Source: Rhynchosporium graminicola (Eukaryota > Ascomycota > Leotiomycetes > Helotiales > Ploettnerulaceae). Taken from it: 64,000 nt of DNA. The translations under genes and the position numbers were made by a program. The DNA lies in contig FJUW01000065.1 of the NCBI GenBank assembly GCA_900074885.1, forward strand, positions 169,194 to 233,193, written 5' to 3'. The notes under the pieces are model-generated. The model searched no databases and was not told the DNA's origin. It was given only the letters and a program-made list of their open reading frames with translations. Position 1 is the first letter of the stretch. The number at the start of each line of letters is the position of its first letter. This document shows positions 1 to 13,193 of the stretch, piece after piece.

Positions 1-969
1 TCTACGTTCTCACTCGCTTATAGGGAGCCCCAACGAAGGCAAGTAAAGACTATGTTACGTCGCTCACGTATCCCTCTCATGAGAACGACACAAAAACAGC
101 AAGAATCCCAGCAGGAGCAAAAAATCAAGATGTTCAAACCATCCTAACACAAGACTCTACGGAGCGTGTCCATCTGCAGCTTGCCTCGCCTCGTCAGCGA
201 AAAAAGCAAGATTACACTACACTACACTAATACCAAGACCTCGAACCCCATTCGGAACAATGATTCCCTGATAGTCAAGCCCCATAGCTGATGACTTCTT
301 TTCCCACCAACTAAGACGGTGCGTGCGGAAGTATCTAGACCATACATACCAATCACCAATTCCTGAACCTCCTTCTACTCTCTTCAGTGGATGGAACTAC
401 TGTATGTCACGGAAGAAAGGGAGCTCACGTGTGCAAATTACACAGTATATCATCTCTTCATATCAGAAAGTTGACCGTTCATATTACTTGATATCTATCT
501 ACTTCATGGAGTACGTCCCTCATCTGCGAGATATTGATTAGCGAGGTAAATGCGTAAGTAGGGGTACACAAGGTTATGAATAAACTCCAAGATGCTAGCT
601 AGCTTTTGAAGCCAGGTTGCTCGAAGTATCGATAGTTGAATACGACTGTGGAGGGATTTGGGCTGGTAGTCTTAGAGAGGGACTTGGCGGATGCGAGATG
701 TTGGTTGGTTAGCACGGAATATTTTATGTTTGTTTTAGTCCTTTGCGAATGGCCTTTGCAAAAGGAATGTCAGTCGAGGGATTAAGAGAGGGGGGGGGGT
801 ATTATACTTCACATCTTCATAGCGCGGACCTAGCATATTGCAGATGTTCAAAGACATACATACTCAAAACCAGTCGTCCATTGATTATATGAACCACTTC
901 TTCCTGATATTTATTCATATCTCTCCTAATACCAGACTATATTTTCGTACTTTTCCTCTCCAGCACAAT
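1..969. other. Intergenic region, no gene seen
   Basis: This stretch lies downstream of the 3' end of UTP21. It contains only short chance reading frames. A run of ten G at about 791-800 and a short TACAC repeat near 211-230 are the only sequence oddities. I see no RNA gene or conserved coding signal. Part of it may be the UTP21 3' untranslated region. Confidence 0.6.
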
Positions 970-3900
970 CTATCTAGCCATCCTCAAAAATCCAATCACA
1001 CCCCCAGCATACCCGGCTAGTCCGCCTACTTTCACACCTTCCGCCACGGTCTTCCACTCCCTGACTTTTTCTCTCAACTCCTCATCCAGACTCAAGTTCT
1101 CGATATGTAATCTTAGAAAAACGTTCATCCAGGCTTGGATGACGTCAAAATCTTGATTTTGCTTCAGACGGGAAGTGAGGGCGGATACGAAGGAGACGAG
1201 CTCATTATCGGCAGGAGAGAGGGAGCGGATCTCCAAGTCGGCTGCTGAAGGGGAGAGGGTTTTGAGGTGGGCGAGGAATGGTGAATCTGTGGTGTGGTGT
1301 TAGTATGCTTGTGTATACGGCTTCAATGAATGTTATGGACTAAAAAATCCCAAAAGGAAAACAGGGCCTCCAAAAAACTTACAGTCGCCACTCTCAGCAC
1401 CCGCCCTCAGTGTAATCGTGAAGCCACCTTCCGTTGTCTGCCTCCCCATCTTCATAATCCTACTCCTCTCCGCCTCCTCATTCGCCTTGTTATCCTCATC
1501 CGCCCTCCTGACCGGCATAGCATTATCCAAAGCCGGCAAAAAGAACGGTGCTTTCTCCGGCAATTTCGGGGCTTCCTTGGGTCGATTTCTCTCTTTGATC
1601 TGATCGAGATGAAGTAGTGTCATCCAGTTACTTTTCGGCACTAAACTAAGACTCATGATATCCTCACTAAGTTGATCAAGACTCTGAACCGGGGTAGAGT
1701 CATCGACTTCGGGGGTGTCGTCTTCAAATGCTCCAGAAAGGAGTGATTGGCCGTTTTCTCCTGAGGCGGTGGGGTTGGAGAGGGAGGCGATCTCGGAGTC
1801 GGAGATGTGTCGCGTGGGAACGTGTTTGAATAGGGTGATATTATTCCATATATTGACGCCTATCTCCCCTTCACAAGTCGTAGCTAAGAACTCGCCTGTT
1901 GCGGAGAAGGAAAGTGCGGTACATGCTGTTTCTGTGCGTATGGCATCAATCAAATGACCAGTCGGTAGATCCCAGACACGAATAATGCAATCCGCAGAAG
2001 CGGCGACGATCCAGCGCCCGATGTTGGAGAAGCAGAAATCATTGATGGGTCCTTGACAGCCGCGAAGTTCACGGATTGTTCGCTTTGTGGCGAGGTCGAC
2101 GACGCGAATGGAGAGGTCGGTACAGGAGACGGCAATGAGGTCGTTGGGAGAATGGTATTTCATGCCCGTGAGACCGACTTGGGGATACCAATCGACTTCA
2201 TCTACGAGCTTTCCCGAGCCAAAATCCCAGAATTTGATTTTGCCGTCAAGTGAGCAAGAGATGACGTTTTTGTTCAAGGAATCGACCACGAGGCCAGTGA
2301 CAGATTTCCTGTGTTTACCAAGTCCAAGTGGGAATGTTCCTGCTTTTGGAGGAGGTGCTGTACCTTCTGCTGCGAGCTGGAGTTGGTGCTTGACCTTTTT
2401 CGCCTGGATCTTTGTCAATTTGCATGGATAGCGTTGACGATGCTGGCCGGATTGTAAATTGAATGTATCAATCCCTCCACTTTCTGATCCAATGATGGCG
2501 AACGTTCCACACGGGCTCATAGCAACACTGCTCACATATCCTCCATCACCTGTTTCCAGAGCCCATCGACCGGCCTTCTTACGTCCCCAGAACCATGTTC
2601 GAGCAGCGCTGTCTTCACGATGTCCCGTTACGACACTCTCCCATCCGGTCGTTCCGCTCAGAGTTGCATCTGTAGGTTTTTTGTCTCGATTGATACCCTT
2701 TTGCCAGATAGCGCCGCTTCCGGCATTGGCTCCAAACCCTCCATCGCGGTTCAGGGACATGGCTACACATATGATCTCGGGCGCTTTAAGATCTTCGAGA
2801 CCACTCGATTGGTTTGCCAGTGTACTAGCTAGAAGACCCAACTTCTTCGCTTTCTTACGAATGTTGCCTTGACTGAGTTCAGTACTCTGTGCATCTTTTC
2901 TCAAACTCCATCCCCAAAGACTTCGATCCTTTCCAGCACTCAAAAGCCATTTCCCACCACTGTCCGCACCATCGGAATCCGATGGCAGGAAAAGTAGATT
3001 GGTGACCGGAGCTGCATGACCACTTCTCGAGTGAAGAATGCGTGGAATGGGCGAGAAAGGCGATTCGTCGAATATCCAAGTTTTCAAAGAATTGTCCAGA
3101 CCGCTCGTCACAACGACTTGTTGACCCCAAAGAAATTCGACTTTGTTTACACCACCTCCCACTGTCGCTCCTACGTCTAATGGTGGGTTGTGAGCTCCTC
3201 GGAGTATTCCCATGACTCTTCCACCATTGTTGAGATCCCAGAATGTGACATCACCTGTATCTGGCCCAGCGGTAGCCATAACTCCAGCTTTCCGGCCATC
3301 TTCACCTGCACCCATATCGTCTGTCCGGAAAGTGATAGATGTGATTGAGCAGGTTCCTCCATCAAGATGGATCACTGTCTTGTCAGCGCGGATATCATGT
3401 ATGATCAAAGGGCCCTCTGAATATGCAATTGCCAATAAAGAGAGCGCAGGTGTAGGTTGAAGAACAGTGACCGAACCACAATTCGCAGCCGGCGGCATGA
3501 TTGTGAAGATCAGCTTTCCTGAACTGACGTTCCATATCTCCACCCCCCCATCCTTTCTCCCAGCAAATATCTTATTCAGATACGTCGGCATATGCGTTAT
3601 TCCTCCCGTCAATACATTCCCGCCCTTTGGTGCCGCCGTGGGGTACAAAGTGGTATAGTGTTCGTATGTAGCGGATTTCCACACTTCAATTCTCGTCGAG
3701 CTACATCCAATGATCCATGTACCGAACGTCATGATCTGCTTGATGGGTTCTTCGAGGTCGGCTGGAACGTCTAATTCTGCTATTTTCTTGCCTCGCTTGA
3801 AGACCCAGAATCCTGGGGTTGAGTCCCCGCCTCCAAATGCTGCGAAGACGACATCTTTGCTTGCCAATGTCGCTGTAATATCAGCAGGCGTTTGGGGTCG

Positions 3901-4211
3901 AGTGAGGAATAGGAGCCCGAGGCCGCGCTTGAGATCGTAGGTTTGCAGACATCGTCCTACAGAGGTTGTGATCTGGAAGGTTTTCTGGCCGAGGGCGATG
4001 GACGTGAAGGGGACGGGAGTTGAGGATACTAATCCGATTGTCTTCTTAGGTCAGTATGCATTCCCAACACAAATCTTCCCCAAGCACGTACTCTGAAGGG
4101 CGAAAACAGCTTGGATTCTCGTTTCGTGGTTCGCGGCGCATCAGCTCCATTCAGCCTCTGCCTTTTTGCGACCGGCCCATCTTGGCCGCGTTCAATTAAA
4201 GTCGAAGGCAT
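970..4211 (-). CDS. UTP21: U3 snoRNA-associated protein Utp21 (WD40 protein of SSU processome), 3 exons
   Basis: Utp21 is a UTP-B subunit of the nucleolar small-subunit processome and is needed for 18S rRNA maturation. I read three exons on the minus strand: 4211-4092, 4041-1383 and 1286-970, giving 1031 aa. Intron 1 (4091-4042) has donor GTACGT and a CTGAC branch site. Intron 2 (1382-1287) has donor GTAAGT, a perfect TACTAAC branch site and acceptor CACAG. Splicing restores the family N-terminus (SKLFSPFR joined to TIGLVS, then TSVGRCLQTYDL) and the C-terminal junction (HLKTLSPSAADLEIRSL). WD40 repeats fill about residues 90-740, for example KIKFWDFGSGKLVDEV near residue 650. The Utp21-specific C-terminal domain covers about residues 800-1031. 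The length fits fungal orthologues. The start at 4211 is the first ATG and has a good context (ACAATG). The gene is divergent from VIP1. Confidence 0.95.
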
Positions 4212-4553
4212 TGTCCTCGTGGCTCCTCTCAAGAATAGAACCAAATACTTCCTCTAGTCGTGGCGGCGCAATGCATAGATAGTGGTCGTGGTAAGGCTCT
4301 CGATTCGATCAGCATCACATCATATCGCAACTTTTTCCATCGGCCGGCCAGATAATTATTTTTGCCGATGTCCTCGAGGCCGCCTGCCCGCCCGCCCCTG
4401 TAGGTTTGGAGGTGGAGGGACATCGCTTTTGAGCCCCGCCAAGCTGAGAGTAGTAGTGTCTGGCACAGTATTGTAAGTAAAGCGTGACTGACTGCATTTT
4501 GGACGTGGGGTATTATCCTTCCTTCGCACGTGTGGCCTCAATTACTCTTTTCT

Positions 4554-4576
4554 TTCATTCATTCATTCATTCATTC
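4554..4576. repeat. (CATT)n microsatellite
   Basis: About six head-to-tail CATT units are visible in the VIP1 upstream region. This is a simple repeat of possible length polymorphism and has no coding role. Confidence 0.85.
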
Positions 4577-4719
4577 GTTCTTCGCCTTTTCTCGTTTTTA
4601 CTTCTCCTGCATGGACTCAATTCTGTGAATGCCCTCATTTCTGATTCCTAGAATGACTCTACAAGTATCTTTTTCGGATTCAGTCATGGCTTCAACCGGT
4701 CGCTTCCTACTCAGACTCC

Positions 4720-4780
4720 AGACTCCAGACCCAGACCCAGTCCCAGTCCCAGTCCCAGTCCCAGTCCCAGTCCCAGACCC
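4720..4780. repeat. (CCCAGT)n hexanucleotide repeat
   Basis: A run of CCCAGT/CCCAGA units lies in the putative VIP1 5' leader. Because the unit is a multiple of three, length changes would not shift the short upstream reading frame it lies in. Confidence 0.85.
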
Positions 4781-5010
4781 TGGCCCCCCTCGCCCATGGC
4801 GCTTTCCTGTCCTCCCACCAAGAAAAACGTCATACTACGTCTGATAAGAAAATCAGAGCAGGTACAGCCCTGGAATGCACGGGAGAATTATTTTATTCTC
4901 GGACTTCAAAATGACTCTCGACCATCTTCTGCGAGAACAACAGAACATCATGAAACATCTGCGAAAGCTCATGGACAGGACAGTTGAAGAGCATGCGAAA
5001 CACTGAATGA

Positions 5011-8000
5011 ATGAATCGATCGTTCCAGCACCCGGACATGGAACCTTCTTTGACCGCTGCCAGTGGTATGCATCTGTCCTCGACTAAGCATCCCAGCCCA
5101 CCAGCACTACCACTACCACTACCAGCTGTGGATACGACTACTACTTCTTTGCAGAGATCTGTATCAAATCTGGAACAACCAAATCAACAAGCCACTTCTA
5201 CCTCTCCCTCTCCCTCTCATCCTCCGAGGACCAAGCCTCCAACACTCAAGTCACGAACGGCTTCTCACAATCTCTCCTCTGCCGCAGGACTCAATCCACC
5301 AACTCGAAAAGGCCGATATGCGGAGCCAGGAACAACTGACACCAATTCTGAGCGCGCCAGTATTTCTATGCCCCCTCCTCCGAATCGTAGACCTTCTCTA
5401 GCAAAATCACGGACCTCCTCTACGTACAGTCAACAGGTCATTGTGGCGGAATTGAAAGCTGCAATAGCAGGTGCAAGCAGGAGCACAGGCAGAGACGATT
5501 GTGCTGTTGAGGATTCAGATACACCCAAACTCTCTCCAGGAATCATGTCGGACGAAACACCCAAAATGCCCCCATTACCAGATCCAGCTCTGCGCCAGAG
5601 ACCGTCAGTCCCTGAATCTGAGCAGAAGAGAATGTCAGTCTCATCTATATACTCTCTCAGTTCGGCACGAGCAGGAGGAGCACCAAGCTCGATTGCTTCC
5701 GCAAATGGCTCGGAACCTGCAGGGACGAGTACCTCCACGCCAATTGGATCACGAACCCCATCAGCTTCGATATCAACGAGTAGCAAAGGCACGCAGGCCG
5801 AACCTGGAACCTCTGCAGTCTCAGTTACAACGTCATCTTCAAGTCAATTCTCTACACAAGGGCATGCCGGGCACCAACTTACTCCTCGAGAGACTCCACA
5901 AGCAGCAAATGAGATTGCGAAGCGAAACGCGGTTCAAAGAGGAGAAGGAGCACCTAGGAGCCAGCCGCTAGGAAGATCCAGAAGTCGGGCCAAGAGAAGA
6001 TTCAGCGGAAGTACAGGCATAAGCAGTCATAGTCCAAGCAGTGAGCGGGGAATGCACTCCAAGAAGGACAAGGATGAGGAGAAAGCTACGCCGATTGGAA
6101 TCATCGGTGTCTGTGCTCTCGATGTAAAGGCTCGAAGCAAGCCCAGTCGCAACATTCTGAACCGCATGATCTCAAAAGGGGAGTTTGAAGTGGTTGTATT
6201 TGGTGACAAGGTTATTCTGGATGAAGAGGTGGAGAATTGGCCAGTTTGCGACTTCCTGATATCATTCTACTCGGATGGGTTTCCTCTGGATAAAGCAATT
6301 GCTTATGTCAAGGCTCGGAAACCATTCTGCGTTAATGATGTACCTATGCAAAAGATGCTTTGGGATCGACGGATCTGTTTGATGATTCTGGATAAGATCA
6401 ATGTTCCAACACCGAAGAGAATTGAAGTAAATCGTGATGGCGGACCAAGCATCCTTACGCCAGATATGGCTCGGCATCTACAAGATACGACGGGCGTTGT
6501 TCTTGAAGGTCCGGAAGATGGTACAGGTGGGCAATGCATAGCTCCTCGAAAGGTGGAACTTCTCGATGATGGTGATACTTTGAGTGTGGATGGACAATTG
6601 CTGGCGAAACCCTTCGTCGAGAAGCCAATCAGTGGAGAAGATCACAACATTTGTATTTACTTTCCCAAAAGCATGGGTGGCGGAGCTCGAAAGTTGTTTC
6701 GCAAGATCGGTAATAAGAGCTCTGAATGGGTCGAGGATATGAACATTCCAAGAGCCATTCTAGAGCCAGAGAGCAGTTATCTTTATGAGAAGTTTATGAA
6801 GGTGGACAACTCAGAAGATGTCAAAGCATACACTGTCGGTCCGACGTACTGTCACGCCGAGACTCGAAAATCCCCAGTTGTGGATGGTTTGGTCAGACGA
6901 AACACCCACGGTAAGGAAGTACGATACATCACCAGTCTCTCGAAAGATGAGGCTGCAATTGCAAGTCGCATCGCCACTAGCTTTGGTCAACGAGTCTGCG
7001 GATTCGATCTTTTACGTGCGGAAGGAAAAAGCTTCGTGATCGATGTCAATGGTTGGAGCTTCGTGAAAGATAACGAAGAATACTACGACCAATGCGCGAG
7101 AATCCTCAAAGATATGTTCATCAAGGACAAGCAAAGACAAATAGGGCTCATGTCGGGACTTTCCTCAGGGATGACTTCGCCTCTACCAGACGGTGCTGTC
7201 AGTCCTACCAGTCGGGGAGATACGCTTCCCAGGGACGGGCATCGATCTACTCTTTCACAGATTCTCGCAAAATCACCCAGTATGTCCAAACTCCGGGAAC
7301 ATGCACATCATCACAAGAATAAGACATCCCTTGGTAGCTCCCCCGAGGTCTCAAGTACACCGACTCCTGGGACGTCGCCTCCCGGCGCAGATAGGGGTAT
7401 TTCACCACCTTCGGTACCATCACAACCTCTCTTGCCTCCACCTGCTCTCACCCGACCGACCAGCGCGCAATCCACGGCTCCATCCACAGTGCCGTCAACT
7501 CCCACACCTGCTGCTAGTGCCGCTGCCGGGGAAATGCTTCCCCCACCACCTCCTGCACCAAAGCATACTTGGAAGCTGAAGGGTATGGTATCTGTCATTC
7601 GTCATGCCGATCGAACGCCCAAGCAGAAATACAAATTTACATTTCATACTAGACCATTCATAGAGTTGTTGAAAGGTCATCAAGAGGAAGTACTCCTCAC
7701 GGGAGAAGCTGCTCTTGATAGCGTCGCTGTGGCGGTCGATGAGGCATTGCAAGAGGGCGTTGAAGATCGAGAGAAGCTTCGAACACTGAGGAATGTGCTT
7801 GCGAAAAAGGGCGGATGGGCTGGTACCAAAGTGCAAATCAAGCCAATGTTCAGAAAGCGAAAGCCGGAAGAGCTTTTGGTCACCACGCTAGGATCCCTCG
7901 ATGAAGCAGGATTGACCGACGTCTCGGAAGCTTTGAAGAATGTCAAGGAGCCTGAGAATGGCAGTGAGGAAGTTCAGGATGACGAGCCTACAAACAGGTC

Positions 8001-10073
8001 GCCTGTGAGACAGGATTCTTTGTCTGGGGTCACTCTCTCCAGGATCACGGCTGCGGAAAATAGTCTCATCCTCGACAAGCTTCAACTAATCGTCAAATGG
8101 GGTGGTGAGCCAACTCATTCGGCACGGTATCAATCTCAAGAGCTAGGAGAGAACATGCGCAATGATCTCCAGCTGATGAACAAGGAGGTCCTCGATGAGG
8201 TACATGTATTCAGCAGCTCAGAACGACGTGTCACTACAAGTGCTCAGATCTGGGCCTCTGCTTTTACGGATCAGAAAGAGCTACCTACCGATTTCATCAC
8301 TGTTCGTAAGGATCTCTTAGATGATTCGAACGCCGCAAAAGACGAGATGGACAAGGTCAAGAAGAAGCTGAAGGGCCTCCTCCGTCAAGGAAACGAAGCA
8401 CCACCACAATTTGCCTGGCCTGCAAACATGCCCGAGCCATCAATCGTACAAAGATACGTGGTCCAATTGATGAAATTCCACCGACGAGTCATGCGTGCCA
8501 ACTATAGCAAACTCTACGGAGGTGCTTCATCATCCCTCAACGCTATCGCCAATCCAGGAGACAAAGAAAAACCAGAAGCATCTACCAACGGTGGTTCTCT
8601 GTCACAAGCCACGGCAACCAGTAACATCCAATCTCGATGGTGCTGTGGTGAAGACGCCGAACTCTTCAAAGAGCGCTGGGAGAAACTCTTTGGCGAATTC
8701 TGCGACGGCGAGAAAGTCGACCCTTCCAAAATCTCGGAGCTTTACGATACCATGAAATTTGACGCCTTACATAACCGGCAATTCCTCGAATGGGTTTTCA
8801 CACCTAGTAAAACGATTCTTGCCGAAGAAGAAGAAGCTATTGCGGCAGAGAGTCAGGGGATTGAGAAACAGAAGGAGCAGCCCAGAGAACACGAGAGAGA
8901 GGAGAAGGACGTAGAGAGCCAGACTGTGCCAATGGAGAAGAGTGAGACGAACAAGAGTTTACATAGGAGGATGTTCAGACGGAGATCTCTTATGGTGGGA
9001 GCGAAAGGCGCGGAAGAGTCGCCAGAGCAGTATTTCCGCCTATTCACTGGTAGCTCCGAAACCAAGGCAAAGACGGACGCCAGGCTCGAGAAATTGAGGG
9101 AGTTGTATAAGATGGCAAAAGTGTTGTTCGATTACATCTGTCCTCAGGAATATGGCATGACAGACGCCGAAAAACTCGAGATTGGATTACTGACTTCTCT
9201 CCCTCTACTCAAGGAAATCGTCCAAGACCTTGAAGAAATGCAAGCCTCCGACGATGCGAAGTCATTCATCTACTTCACCAAAGAATCACATATCTATACG
9301 CTGCTAAATTGTATTCTCGAGGGTGGCATCACGACAAAGATCAAGCGGAGTGCGATTCCAGAATTAGATTACCTATCGCATATTTGTTTCGAATTATATG
9401 AGAGTGAGAATAAGACGCCGCCTGGAGTCGAGGACGTTGCTAAGTACGCCTACTCAATTCGTATCACTATCAGTCCCGGATGCCATACGTTTGATCCGTT
9501 GGATGTACAACTTGACAGCAAGCATTGCATCAGCTGTGCACCGAGACGAAGCTTGACAAGTCATATGGATTGGAAGGAGGTTATTGATTCTTTACGGGCG
9601 AAGTTTCATCAGTACGTCCAGCCTATCTCTCTTTCCCCTTCTCCTCCACTCCCCTTTCAGTCATCACTGCCTCGCAGAAAAAAACCCTTTCCTAGGCAAA
9701 ATAACCCCGAGATCATGCTAATATGTCTCCTCACAGAGTCAAACTCCCAAAATCGTTCCTAGCAGTCAACCTCAGCGAATCGCACACTTTCCACAAGAGA
9801 GAAGACGAGCACGACCATGCCAACCCCACCTCTCACACAGAGCAATCGCAGCATCTTGGCCCTACAGACATACCCACAACTGTATCTACGCCTGCGACGG
9901 CAGGTGTAATTAATGCAGAGGATCCACACGAGACTATGCAGAGTCTCGCGGCATTGCAAGAGGCGATTGCGCCGAGTGAGGACTTTTATAGGAGGCCTAG
10001 TAGTTTGGATACACCTCCAGGTCCAAATACAGCCGCGGCGCAGACTCAAAATCAGATGCAACCACCTTCATAA
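5011..10073 (+). CDS. VIP1: Inositol hexakisphosphate/diphosphoinositol-pentakisphosphate kinase (PPIP5K family), 2 exons
   Basis: This bifunctional enzyme makes 1-InsP7/1,5-InsP8 with an N-terminal ATP-grasp kinase and removes the 1-diphosphate with a C-terminal histidine-acid-phosphatase-like domain (yeast Vip1, S. pombe Asp1). Exons are 5011-9611 and 9737-10073, with a 125-nt intron (donor GTACGT, acceptor CACAG), giving 1645 aa. The intron falls where the family reads KFHQ joined to VKLPKSFLAVNL. Residues 1-355 are Ser/Thr/Pro-rich and probably disordered. The kinase domain spans about 358-700, beginning GIIGVCALDVKARSKP, with the metal-binding D678-V-N680-G. A Pro-rich linker follows. 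The phosphatase domain starts near 851 with R864-H865-A-D-R-T-P870 and runs to about 1570. The first ATG has weak context; the in-frame ATG at 5038 (GACATGG) is stronger and would shorten the protein by nine residues. Confidence 0.95.
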
Positions 10074-13000
10074 CCGGCCTTCCCAATGAAGTGGGTTGTG
10101 GAGCTTGGAGGGAAGGGGAGCATGGGTAGGAGGTTCCGTCCCGGGAACCGGGCTGGTGGGATTGTGATGTGATGGAGTTCTACACCGCTATGGTCTTGTC
10201 TCATCGTATCTGCATAAGGGCATAGTGGAATATGATCTGTTTGTTTTTGTCTCGGCTTCTGTTTGAGTCGTCTCCCGGGTTGTTGGTTGTTGCCGTCCGT
10301 TTGTGGCGGCGGTTGTTGGCCTCGATCTGCTTGATTAAGTTCTGCTTCGAGAGAGCAAAAGTTGCTTTGGGACTTCTCTGCATTTGCCTCCGATATCTTT
10401 TCGGTGGCTGTTGCATTCAAATTTTGCTCCTGGGTTGGCGTTGCAGACGAATCGAAGAAAAAAAAAGCAAGGGATATATGTGTGTTGCTGAGTCGCACGG
10501 GGGTGTGTATATGTACATGTGTATATACGGAATTGTTTTTATGCATCATTTCTGCCTGCCTGGGTTGCATAGGTTGTAGAAAAGAGAAAGGAATTGAAAG
10601 GGAGACTCTGTACGAATAAGATGTCCTCTATTTCTTTACGCTGGCTTTTTCTCCTTCGCGCCACTGTAGTGGTACATGCACTGATTATTCGACTTTCCTC
10701 TGAGAGGAATGTGGGATGTGAGGAAGAATATCTGTGAGATTGAGTTGTGATCTATTGATTCAGGGTCCTTTGGGTCCTTTCTTTGGAGTGAGTAGCTTGA
10801 CGGACGGCAGCAGGAGGAGGAGGCGTGCCGTGGTGTGCCGTGTAAGGTATATGCAGAAGGTTGGATGGACGGTGAGCTGGTGCAGGTATATATGTAGGGG
10901 TTTCAAGACCAGGTTGATGCCTTGCTGTAATAATGATATCTGTATTTATTCAAATCATAGATCACGGCATTGTTCTTCAGGGTAGCACCCCGTCCGTCCG
11001 TCGGTGACAGGACAGGAACTAGCTAGTATTGTCGCTGTAAATATAATCGTTGGTCTTGGTGGTCGGTTAGAGGTTAGAGGTTTTAAGGGGTTGGAGAGGG
11101 CTGGAGAGAATAAATAAGTAATGCAGTATGGAGGTAGAGGTGAATGGAAAGGGAAAGGCCCAAAGGGGGGGATTTGTATACCGCGCGATGGGTATGATGA
11201 GATTTGGTTGATGTGGTGAGGACTTGGAGAGGATCGGGAGAAGTAAGGGGTTTTCTGTGGCGATGGTTGGAGGGACGGGTGGATGGATGGATAGATATTA
11301 TGGCTTTTGTTAAGGTGTCGTGTTGTTTCTCATCCGCGAGGAGCAGACGAGGCGTGATGAGACGAGAGGACAGGAGAGGAGTTTAGGGTCGGGATTTCAT
11401 CATGGGGAAGTTACTCTAGCGGGATTGAAGATGCCTTATTGAACGATGATGACACCGAGGAATTCTATGTTGTCCAAATTCAGGTGGGCCGTTGGGCATT
11501 GAATAGACTCGTACTTCCATCTCTGTTGGCGACATGTTTACGAGAAGAAAGAGGACAGGGTATAGTTTAGATGGCCTGAGCTATATGAAAGGGGAGCGGA
11601 GGAACAAGTGTATACCTACCTACATCAGTCACCTAAATCAGGCAGGCTCTAGCTTGGACTTGAGAATATCTGCAACCGGCAGTGGCTGGTTGGTTGTCTT
11701 TCTTGATGGGGTTCTGAGATTCGTATGGTGAAAATTGAAGGAGATTGAGAGTAGGGAAGTGGTGTGTTTGGGGGAAAGGTAGAGATCTGGAGGAGAATAT
11801 GAGGTGTGAAAGATGAGTTGTAATATTCGAGATCTTCAGGGTCGGCCGTGAGAGAGTGTACTTCATTGCATGCAAACAATTACGAAAAGAAAGGGACGAG
11901 AAGGTACTTTCAAGAACGTAAATAAATAGGCGATTAAGTACTTTTCAAAGTACGAACCCATTTAGTTACTTCAAAGTACAAAATCATTTTATACGGGTCT
12001 CGTGAAGAGATAAGAACAGGATGATTGGTTCGCGATACTATTCTCGGTTTGAGCGTAAAGGAAAGGACGAATATCTATTGTTCGCGGCAAGACCAATCCG
12101 GTAGAATAGACGAGATATTACGATTCATGTCACACAGCTCAACAACAGTGCTGACAGTCTGACAGCGTGTTCATGCGGCTTCTGTGCGTATGCTCTAATA
12201 TTTCACAAGTCTTATTCCTATAGACTACGACCTATGAGCCTCTGATATATACCACGCGGGCATTTTGCCGGACGTAAGGACATAATTCAACCCAATGAAT
12301 ACCTCGCTGCCAATTACCGCTTTAGGCCCACCACGGATACTCCGTCGCCAGAAACGGCGAGCATATGAGATGGAAATGGAAGAGCTTGCGACTCCGAGAT
12401 CGAATCGAGCAGGAGCTGGGTTCTCGAGCATGACATGGACGGCTTACTCGTGGTGAGGATAAATAAATAAATCCCTACCCTGTGAAGTGGTTCTGACAGG
12501 TTCTCGCCCACACTAGGACTGATTGTGTTCAACCATTGGGTGCTGGCCCTGGCTGCGATTCTCAATAACAGACAGGGTAAGGGTTGAACTATCCTCACCA
12601 CAAATATAGCATACTCGGCTCCGGATTCGACAAGGAGGACGAATTCAGATGAAGTGTACGGAATAGGACAACAAGGCTCGTAGGGCCTTATGCCATGTGG
12701 ATTGAATCACTAACAGACACCCCTATGGTAGATTTATTGGTTTCGTCTTTCTAGAAGCATCATTCATCGTGCATGCCACGTGGTACGATATTCGATCGAG
12801 CTTGGCGTACATGGATATGGGCAGCACAAGAGCAGTGATCCTAGCTCGCCATGTGGTTTCCATTTTCATAAGAAGATGTCTCGCGGGTGTTGATAGTGTT
12901 GACGATCTTGACTGGGCCCAAAACTCAGATGGTGGAGATAATTGTTAGACTACTGCTAATTTTAGGCGTTTGCAGTCGATCTTCTGTTATTAAAAGAGAC

Positions 13001-13193
13001 AGGCGCTGTTGGATGAGCTCGGTATCGCTTATTATACGTGTGTAGATTGGTGGCGCATGGACAATGTCTGGAATCTGCGGGTGATTCGATAGGGGAGGAA
13101 ATGAGATCTGACGTGGAGAGAAGAGTGAAGGAGAAAGCGGTGAGATGGTATTACCTTCCTGTGTACGTGAAGTGATGAGCCGATAGACTCACA
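10074..13193. other. Intergenic region downstream of VIP1, no gene supported
   Basis: The first few hundred bases are probably the VIP1 3' untranslated region. Longer frames here, including a 172-codon frame on the minus strand at 10052-10570, are low-complexity and overlap the VIP1 3' end, so I do not call them. Base composition is ordinary and CpA/TpG are not depleted. I see no RNA gene or repeat family. Confidence 0.5.

Larger units (their letters stand above)
4212..5010. promoter_or_regulatory. Divergent promoter region between UTP21 and VIP1
   Basis: This 799-bp region separates the start codons of two oppositely oriented genes and must hold both promoters and 5' leaders. No clear TATA box is seen. 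It holds a tetranucleotide run of CATT units (4554-4576) and a hexanucleotide run of CCCAGT-type units (about 4731-4777). An upstream ATG at 4629 opens a 71-codon frame that ends at 4844, and the hexanucleotide run encodes a Pro-Val repeat in it. If the VIP1 transcript starts upstream of 4629, this would be an upstream open reading frame. Confidence 0.6.

Noticed and set aside
323..541. 72-codon frame on the plus strand
   Set aside because: No recognisable domain and no intron or promoter context; it looks like a chance frame near the UTP21 3' end.
4720..4780. Regular short repeats that could suggest a CRISPR-like array
   Set aside because: A simple CCCAGT hexanucleotide run without spacers, in a eukaryotic promoter.
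5430..5792. 120-codon minus-strand frame inside VIP1
   Set aside because: Antisense shadow of the Ser/Thr/Pro-rich VIP1 N-terminus.
10052..10570. 172-codon minus-strand frame
   Set aside because: It overlaps the VIP1 3' end and is dominated by low-complexity Gln/Pro/His sequence; more likely a shadow of the 3' UTR.
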